Source of the DNA: an uncultured Candidatus Melainabacteria bacterium
Lineage (GTDB): Bacteria; Cyanobacteriota; Vampirovibrionia; Gastranaerophilales; Gastranaerophilaceae
Reading direction: 5' to 3'
DNA length: 9,810 bases
Assembly (NCBI GenBank): GCA_937898445.1
Contig: CALEJY010000285.1
Location: 1 to 9,810 of the forward strand
The notes under the pieces are model-generated. The model did no database searches, was not told the DNA's origin, and saw nothing but the letters and a program-made list of their open reading frames with translations. The stretch's first letter is position 1. Every line of letters begins with the position of its first letter. Of this stretch, positions 4,756-9,810 are shown one piece after another. The translations under genes were made by a program, and so were the position numbers.

Positions 4756-5757
4756 ATGGCAGAAGGACAAATTTACAAAATTCATTCTGATTTCTACTAC
4801 GTTGATGACGGAATTAAAACTCACGAATGTAAGATTAGAGAAGTTCTAAAAAAGCAACGTGAAAAAATTCTCGTTGGAGATTTTGTGGAATTTGAAAATG
4901 GGGTTATTAAAAACATAATTCAAAGAAAAAATTATATAAAGCGCCCTAGTGTAGCCAATATCGACCAAATTATAATCGTTTCTGCGCTAAAAGAACCAGA
5001 TTTAGACTTACACCAACTAAATAGATACATTTCTTTAGCAAAATATTTCAAAATCCCAACAGTCCTTTGTTTCAATAAAGACGACCTAAAATGGGATAAA
5101 CATTTAAGTTCAAGTATCAAAAACATATATGAACCACTAGGCTACAAAATTGTTTACACATCTGCAACAGAACACAAGGGTTTAAAGAACTTTGAAAAAC
5201 TTTTAGAAGGCAAAACAAGCGTTCTTTGCGGAAATTCCGGTGTCGGCAAATCAAGTCTAGTCAATTCAATTAATCCAAATTTGAATTTAAAAACCAAACA
5301 GGTTAGTGAAAAAACTCAACGAGGAACCCACACAACTCGACATTGCGAAATTATAAAAATAAATGATACCTCTCGAATTGTTGACACACCAGGTTTTAGC
5401 AACGCAAGATTTGATTTTCTACTTCCTGCGGATGTTGATTTGTTATTCCCAGAAATTGCACAATTCAGAGATGAATGCAAATATTCTGACTGCTTACACA
5501 TAAACGAAGATGGTTGTAATGTTTTAAACAATATAGAAAAAATTGCACCTACAAGATACGAAAGCTATCTTGCGTTTATTGATGAGGCGAAAGAATACAA
5601 AGAAAGAATTAAATACGAAGGCAAAAAACAAGAACATTCTAAAAAAATTGTTCACAACAGACAAATTGCCAAAATAAGCGAAAAGAAAAGACAAAGCGCA
5701 AGAAATACACTTAAACAACAGATTTATAAAGAAATAGACGAAGGACAAGAATTATGA
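4756..5757 (+). CDS. rsgA: Ribosome small-subunit-dependent GTPase A
   Basis: RsgA (YjeQ/YloQ) is a circularly permuted GTPase that acts in late 30S subunit maturation. An N-terminal OB domain (about 1-65) is followed by the G domain in permuted order: G4 NKDD (107-110), the SA loop TSA (135-137), G1 GNSGVGKSS (159-167), the switch region GTHTTRH (190-196) and G3 DTPG (210-213). The C-terminal zinc domain has C241, C246, H248 and C254 (CKYSDCLH...GC). A very basic helical tail (about 280-325) probably contacts rRNA. The 333-aa length is normal. The start at 4756 has no Shine-Dalgarno, so translation may be leaderless. Its stop overlaps the next gene's ATG (ATGA), so the two are translationally coupled. 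Confidence 0.96.
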   Translation: MAEGQIYKIHSDFYYVDDGIKTHECKIREVLKKQREKILVGDFVEFENGVIKNIIQRKNYIKRPSVANIDQIIIVSALKEPDLDLHQLNRYISLAKYFKIPTVLCFNKDDLKWDKHLSSSIKNIYEPLGYKIVYTSATEHKGLKNFEKLLEGKTSVLCGNSGVGKSSLVNSINPNLNLKTKQVSEKTQRGTHTTRHCEIIKINDTSRIVDTPGFSNARFDFLLPADVDLLFPEIAQFRDECKYSDCLHINEDGCNVLNNIEKIAPTRYESYLAFIDEAKEYKERIKYEGKKQEHSKKIVHNRQIAKISEKKRQSARNTLKQQIYKEIDEGQEL

Positions 5758-6644
5758 AAATGACCGAATATATAGATTTAGTAAATAAAAAAATAGACGA
5801 ATTTATGCCGATTTGTTATCCGCAAAAGATTTTCAAATCAATGAAATACACTGTAACCCTTCCGGGCAAAAGACTTCGCCCTGTTATGTGTCTTGAAACT
5901 TGCAGAATGTTCGGCGGAAATTATGAAGATGCAATTCCAACAGCTTGCGCAATTGAAATGCTACACTCTCAAACCCTTATCCACGATGATTTACCTTGTA
6001 TGGATAACGATATGTACAGACGTGGTCAACTAACAAACCACATGGTTTTTGGAGAAGCTCATGCAGTCTTAGCCGGAGATGCTCTTTTAACATTTGCGCC
6101 ACAAATTATATTAAAAAATTCAAAAAATTTGGGAGCAGAAAAATTAATAAAAATTATGGAAGAATATTTTCAAGCTGCCGGAGCTTATGGAGTAATCGCC
6201 GGTCAGGTCGTTGATATTGAGAGTGAAAAATTAATGCAAGCTTTTGAATACGGGAAAGATGATGAGCAATTACCGGAAATTCTTGATTATATCCACACCC
6301 ACAAAACTGCCGATTTATTCAAATTAGCGCTAAGAACTGGGGCTATAATTGCAGATACGACAGAAAAACAGCTTGAAGATATAACAGAATTTGGTCAAGT
6401 TTTGGGTGTAGCTTTTCAAATCGCAGATGATATTTTAGACGAAACTTCTACATTTGAAGAAATGGGCAAAACAATGGGAAAAGATAAAGAGGAAGGGAAA
6501 TTGACCTACACATCTCTTTATGGATTAGAAAAAGCTAAAAAAGATTTGAACGAATTAATTGACAAATGTTATGACATTTTAAACAGAAATAATTTAAAAT
6601 CAGAAGTTTTTGAACAAATATTGGAAAAAATCAGGATTAAATAA
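5754..6644 (+). CDS. Short-chain prenyl diphosphate synthase (FPP/GGPP synthase)
   Basis: The enzyme condenses isopentenyl diphosphate with allylic diphosphates to give farnesyl or geranylgeranyl diphosphate, precursors of undecaprenyl carrier, quinones and other isoprenoids. The family is IspA/CrtE type. Seen in order are GKRLRP (38-43), the first Asp-rich motif DDLPCMD (78-84) followed by RRG, GDALL (108-112), GQVVDI (150-155), HTHKT (181-185), FQIADDILD with the second Asp-rich motif (221-229) and GKD (242-244). The DDx4D spacing is that of bacterial type II FPP synthases. Residues at -5 and -4 before the first motif are Gln73 and Thr74, unlike the Tyr-Ser of E. coli IspA, so chain length cannot be assigned. 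The ATG at 5754 overlaps the rsgA stop and has AAGGA 8 nt upstream. ispA and crtE are the alternative names. Confidence 0.93.
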   Translation: MKMTEYIDLVNKKIDEFMPICYPQKIFKSMKYTVTLPGKRLRPVMCLETCRMFGGNYEDAIPTACAIEMLHSQTLIHDDLPCMDNDMYRRGQLTNHMVFGEAHAVLAGDALLTFAPQIILKNSKNLGAEKLIKIMEEYFQAAGAYGVIAGQVVDIESEKLMQAFEYGKDDEQLPEILDYIHTHKTADLFKLALRTGAIIADTTEKQLEDITEFGQVLGVAFQIADDILDETSTFEEMGKTMGKDKEEGKLTYTSLYGLEKAKKDLNELIDKCYDILNRNNLKSEVFEQILEKIRIK

Positions 6645-6670
6645 AGATTATTCCATTTTTTTTAAGCTTG

Positions 6671-6679
6671 TGATATACT
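6671..6679 (+). promoter_or_regulatory. Extended -10 promoter of the DUF212 gene
   Basis: TGA-TATACT (6671-6679) is a strong extended -10. The -35 region is poor (TTCCAT at 6651-6656, 17 bp upstream), which is tolerated with an extended -10. The start would be near 6686. The DUF212 gene may also receive read-through from ispA, since no terminator is seen in the gap. Confidence 0.5.
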
Positions 6680-6714
6680 AAACACATACATAGAAAAAAG
6701 AGAGTAGGATTTTA

Positions 6715-7179
6715 ATGACAACAAGTATTATCAATACTGGATACGAAGCACTTTCAGCCGGAATTTTGGCTGCGTTTTTTGCACAAGTAATAAAGTTTTT
6801 TATTTTTACAATTAAGACAAAAAAAGTTAATTTCAAAATTTTTACAACAACAGGCGGAATGCCAAGTTCTCACTCTGCAGGGGTTATGGGATTAGCAACT
6901 TCTGTTGGAATTATTGAAGGTTTTGATTCTGTATTTTTCGCAATAGCAATCGGTTTTGCATTAATCACAATGTACGATGCAGCCGGTGTTAGACGTGCTG
7001 CGGGCAAAACAGCAGCTTGTTTAAACAGAATGATGGATGATTTTTACAAACATGACGTTCAAGCTATCGGCGGAAAACTAAAAGAACTTTTAGGTCATAC
7101 ACCATTTGAAGTTATTATGGGCGCACTTTTCGGGATTGTTTTCTCATACTGCTACCACTACCACTTTTTGTTAGGATAA
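6715..7179 (+). CDS. Divergent PAP2-family (DUF212, YuiD-like) membrane protein
   Basis: This belongs to the family annotated 'divergent PAP2' or 'acid phosphatase/vanadium-dependent haloperoxidase related'. The activity is not firmly known; a lipid-diphosphate phosphatase role is inferred from PAP2 similarity. At 154 aa it has the family length. Hydrophobic segments lie at about 10-33, 54-68, 70-88 and 132-148. Conserved motifs are GGMPSSHSAGV (47-57), YDAAGVRRAAGK (87-98), the acidic stretch MMDDF (106-110) and LKELLGHTPFEV (122-133). SSHS and the later His/Arg groups resemble PAP2 active-site motifs. The ATG at 6715 has AGGA 5 nt upstream. Its place after a prenyl diphosphate synthase, an arrangement I recall from cyanobacteria, suggests action on a prenyl diphosphate or undecaprenyl lipid. 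Confidence 0.88.
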   Translation: MTTSIINTGYEALSAGILAAFFAQVIKFFIFTIKTKKVNFKIFTTTGGMPSSHSAGVMGLATSVGIIEGFDSVFFAIAIGFALITMYDAAGVRRAAGKTAACLNRMMDDFYKHDVQAIGGKLKELLGHTPFEVIMGALFGIVFSYCYHYHFLLG

Positions 7180-7198
7180 TAAAATTTTGTAAATAGTA

Positions 7199-7227
7199 TT
7201 GCCTTTTTTTGTTATTTGTGTAATAAT
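7199..7227 (+). promoter_or_regulatory. Promoter of the SNF2 helicase gene
   Basis: TTGCCT (7199-7204) and AATAAT (7222-7227, 5 of 6 to TATAAT) are separated by 17 bp, with TG (7219-7220) as an extended -10. The start would be near 7234, so the transcript would begin almost exactly at the closing stem of the structured leader. Confidence 0.6.
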
Positions 7228-7232
7228 TTCGG

Positions 7233-7312
7233 TATAAGGGCTTATAGAGAAATCTATATCCGGAAGTTTGTACCCTTAGTGGAAAAAGAAAGAGATACTC
7301 GTTAATGAGTGT
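7233..7312 (+). promoter_or_regulatory. Structured 5' leader of the SNF2 helicase mRNA
   Basis: Three elements are visible. TAAGGG (7235-7240) pairs with CCCTTA (7273-7278) as a closing stem. Inside it, TATAGA-GAAA-TCTATA (7243-7258) is a perfect 6-bp hairpin with a GNRA tetraloop. Downstream, ATACTC (7295-7300) pairs with GAGTGT (7307-7312, one G-U) and holds the ATG at 7305. I recognise no known riboswitch class. A cis-acting RNA is an inference from structure alone. Confidence 0.4.
7279..7305 (+). CDS. Possible 8-codon upstream reading frame (uORF) before the helicase
   Basis: GTG at 7279 opens a frame encoding MEKERDTR and ending in TAA (7303-7305), which overlaps the helicase ATG as TAATG. 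GGAAG lies 12 nt upstream, which is rather far. The helicase ATG has no good Shine-Dalgarno, so coupling to this frame is possible. It could equally be chance. Confidence 0.2.
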   Translation: MEKERDTR

Positions 7313-9810
7313 TAAGCAACAGGAATTTAATTACAAATTTATAAAAGAAAATGCAAGTGCCGGTAGCTGGCGCAGAGGTTATGAATACCATCTAAAAGAT
7401 ATGGTATTTGATTCGTATCCTGAAAAAAACTTTTACATGGCAAAAGTAAAAGGAAATTTTCAGGATCATTATAATACAGATTTAATTTTCAAAAAAAACA
7501 AAGTTGAGGCAAGATGTAATTGTCCACTTAAAGAAGAATGGTGTAAACATGCAGTAGCCGTTGCTTTAAAAGCGATTGACGAACATGCTTATGAAGACTG
7601 GTTAGAAACTAAATATGGCCTGGAATTTGAATTTCCTGATGAAAATACGGCTTTGACAGAAGAACCGCAAGGGAGTTACTTATTTCATTTCAATTCCAAA
7701 AGAAAAGCTAACTTTTTCTCAGTTTTGGTCCGTTCAAGAGAAACCGGCAAGGTTGTAAGACAAATTGAGCCAATTTTGAGAGCGTTGATTGAAGCTCAAA
7801 AACAAAACCCTGATTTTGAATTAAACAATTCTCAAAAAGTTGAAGTGGCGATATTCCAACAATTGTTAACTGTTTCAAGACAAGATAAAAAAGCCGGTTG
7901 GTATGATATCCCGATTACAAAATTCGGACCGATGTTTACATTGTTATCAAAGGCCGATGAGGTTCTTGACGAAAAAACAAAAGAAAGATTAAAATTTACT
8001 GACGAAGAATGGAAGCTTGTTCTAAATGTAAACACAGGTGCGCAAGGTACAATTCTTTTGTCACTAGAATGGAAAAGACCTGATAAAGACGATGTTTATC
8101 CATTTGAAGAAGTTCGTTATTTTTCAAGACATTTGAAATGGGGAAGATATAAAAACATAATTTTCCCAACAAATATTGCGATGAACTCTTTGCCTCAAAA
8201 TATTTTGAAATCGTCTTTTACAGATTTGAAAGATGCAGATGGCGGAAAATTTATCTACGAAGAACTTCCAAAACTCCAAGAAATTATGGAGGTTGAAATT
8301 GCTGATAATATCAGCCAATTAATGTTGACTGAACGCCCACCGTTAAACATTGTCACACTCGGAATTGATTACGACCAGTCATTGAAAGCTTCATTGGAAT
8401 TTGAATATGATGGAGTTGTTGTTCCATATTCTAAAACAACTGCAGAAAAAGCTCCATATATTACAATCAAAAAACCAGGAGAAGATCTTGTTTATTGGGT
8501 AAAAAGAAATCTTAAACATGAGCAAGAAGCATACCAAATGCTATTGGCTTGCCGTTTTGTTCCGATGCAGACAAATAACCTTGCTTTAGAAAAAGAAAAT
8601 GCAATTGATTTTTACAACTATTACATAAAACAAGCCGGTGAAGGTTGGAAGTTTGTAGAAAAAGACGATATGAATTTCTTCAAACTTATGGATGATCCGT
8701 TTAAATTATGTGCAAAAATCGACTTTTCAGAAGAAGCGGAAGACAGTTTTGAAATCTTTTTATACGGTCAAGTTGGAGAAGAAATTATTAACTTTGACGA
8801 GGTTTACGAAACTATTCAAAGTGGCGAAAAATATAGCAGAATAAGGAGTTTAGGTTTTGTAGAATATCCTGCTCAAGATATTTATTCAATAATGCGAGCA
8901 TTCAATTCATTTGATGTTTACAGAAATAATGATAACAAATATATTGTAAAAACATATCGAGCTGGCTTAATTAACGAGCTTAAAAACCTCAATGTAGAAC
9001 TAGTTTTAAGCGAAAAATTCGAAAACTTCTGGAAACAGATGTCAAACTTCTCAACATCAGAAGATTTGAAACTCCCAGAAGGCATTAATGCTGAATTTAG
9101 AGAATATCAAACAAAAGGTTTTGGTTGGCTTTGGTTTATGTATAAATATGGGCTAAACGGAATTTTGGCGGATGATATGGGGTTAGGTAAAACTCTCCAA
9201 GCTCTTGCTGTTGTGCAAAAAGCTAAAGAAGAAGACGGTTCTATGCCGGTTCTTGTAATTTGTCCGACAACAGTTGTTTTCAACTGGGAATCAGAAATTC
9301 AGAAATTTGCGCCATCGCTTACAACTCTAAAACTTGCAGGTGTTGAAAGAAAACAATTCTTTAAAGAAATTCCGAATTATGATGTCGTAATCACAAGCTA
9401 TGCTTTAGTTAGACGTGATATCAATAAATTAAAAGAATACAATTTCAGATACGTAATTTTGGATGAATCTCAAAATATTAAAAACGCAATGTCACAAACT
9501 GCTCAAGCGGTTAAAAAGTTGCAAGCATCACACAAACTTGCGCTATCAGGTACTCCGATTGAAAACAAACTTGAAGAATTGTGGTCTGTATTTGATTTTC
9601 TTATGCCGGGATTTTTATTTAGTATGGCAGAATTTAATTCTCGCTATGTTAACCCGATTATGGAACGTCAGGATAAAACAGTTGAAAAACGTTTAAAATT
9701 ACAAATTTATCCATTTATCTTACGTCGTATGAAACGAGATGTAGCAAAAGATTTGCCGGATAAGGTTGAAAACATTGCTTACTGTGAACTTACAGACGAA
9801 CAAAGAGATT
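7305..9810 (+). CDS. SWIM zinc-finger SNF2-family helicase (5' part; runs off the window)
   Basis: This is a DEAD/H-like superfamily 2 ATPase of the SNF2/RapA-like bacterial group; its exact job (chromatin or RNA polymerase remodelling, DNA translocation) is not known. 835 codons are present without a stop. A SWIM zinc finger lies at 71-82 (C71, C73, C80, H82, in CNCPLKEEWCKH). A long middle region (about 100-590) resembles the bacterial SNF2-associated domain. The ATPase begins at FREYQTKGFGWL, with motif I DDMGLGKT (623-630), motif Ia ICPTTVVFNWE, motif II DESQ (720-723, in place of the usual DEAH/DEAQ), motif III SGTPIENKLEELWS and FILRRMKRDV (804-813). The C-terminal helicase lobe should follow beyond the edge. 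The ATG at 7305 is the only ATG, GTG or TTG in frame after the upstream stop at 7245. It has its own promoter and leader. Confidence 0.92.
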   Translation, partial: MSVKQQEFNYKFIKENASAGSWRRGYEYHLKDMVFDSYPEKNFYMAKVKGNFQDHYNTDLIFKKNKVEARCNCPLKEEWCKHAVAVALKAIDEHAYEDWLETKYGLEFEFPDENTALTEEPQGSYLFHFNSKRKANFFSVLVRSRETGKVVRQIEPILRALIEAQKQNPDFELNNSQKVEVAIFQQLLTVSRQDKKAGWYDIPITKFGPMFTLLSKADEVLDEKTKERLKFTDEEWKLVLNVNTGAQGTILLSLEWKRPDKDDVYPFEEVRYFSRHLKWGRYKNIIFPTNIAMNSLPQNILKSSFTDLKDADGGKFIYEELPKLQEIMEVEIADNISQLMLTERPPLNIVTLGIDYDQSLKASLEFEYDGVVVPYSKTTAEKAPYITIKKPGEDLVYWVKRNLKHEQEAYQMLLACRFVPMQTNNLALEKENAIDFYNYYIKQAGEGWKFVEKDDMNFFKLMDDPFKLCAKIDFSEEAEDSFEIFLYGQVGEEIINFDEVYETIQSGEKYSRIRSLGFVEYPAQDIYSIMRAFNSFDVYRNNDNKYIVKTYRAGLINELKNLNVELVLSEKFENFWKQMSNFSTSEDLKLPEGINAEFREYQTKGFGWLWFMYKYGLNGILADDMGLGKTLQALAVVQKAKEEDGSMPVLVICPTTVVFNWESEIQKFAPSLTTLKLAGVERKQFFKEIPNYDVVITSYALVRRDINKLKEYNFRYVILDESQNIKNAMSQTAQAVKKLQASHKLALSGTPIENKLEELWSVFDFLMPGFLFSMAEFNSRYVNPIMERQDKTVEKRLKLQIYPFILRRMKRDVAKDLPDKVENIAYCELTDEQRD

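Noticed and set aside
4932..5748. Minus-strand frames opposite rsgA
   Set aside because: They are antisense to a gene with all of its GTPase and zinc motifs intact.
7832..8318. Minus-strand frames opposite the SNF2 gene
   Set aside because: They are antisense to a continuous helicase frame and have no motifs.
9463..9696. 77-residue plus-strand frame near the right edge
   Set aside because: It is out of frame within the helicase motif II-III region, which is clearly coding in the other frame.

Overview
The window is AT-rich bacterial DNA. The gene set suggests a gut-type, non-photosynthetic cyanobacterial relative (Vampirovibrionia/Melainabacteria, order Gastranaerophilales). This rests on three things: the pilin signature FTLAEVLITLGIIGVVVAMT, which recurs in that group; the efp-accB-accC order; and a prenyl diphosphate synthase followed by a divergent-PAP2 (DUF212) gene. 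The assignment is an inference from family knowledge, not from a search.

Left part, minus strand (3-1676): a small SprA-like HExxH protein with its own promoter lies downstream of a type IV pilin-like gene. The pilin gene has a normal class III prepilin signal, but it sits about 189 residues from the start codon. The extra leader is encoded by a mosaic of palindromic and direct repeats of intergenic type, all read through without a stop. Opposite it is a 72-residue XRE regulator (1741-1959, plus strand). The space between the two genes holds a strong pilin promoter covered by a 9+9 bp inverted repeat that could be the regulator's operator.

Centre, minus strand (2015-4587): an apparent efp-accB-accC operon joins translation elongation factor P with the biotin carrier and biotin carboxylase subunits of acetyl-CoA carboxylase. 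Both intergenic gaps carry a GTGAAAAGTG-type inverted repeat, and relatives of it occur in the pilin leader. A bidirectional terminator (1975-2001) serves both accC and the XRE gene.

Right part, plus strand (4756-9810): rsgA (30S-maturation GTPase) overlaps ispA/crtE-type prenyl diphosphate synthase by 4 bp. A DUF212 membrane protein with its own promoter follows. Last comes a long SWIM zinc-finger SNF2 helicase that runs off the right edge. The helicase mRNA has a compact 5' leader with a GAAA-capped hairpin, a closing stem, a possible 8-codon upstream frame and a start-codon hairpin.

Promoters can be proposed for most units, and nearly all have an extended -10 (TGn before the hexamer). The gene functions are mostly housekeeping. 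The unusual material is the repeat-built prepilin leader, the XRE/pilin intergenic switch and the helicase 5' leader. No tRNA, rRNA, CRISPR array or transposase was seen, and no gene-free stretch exceeds 300 bp.
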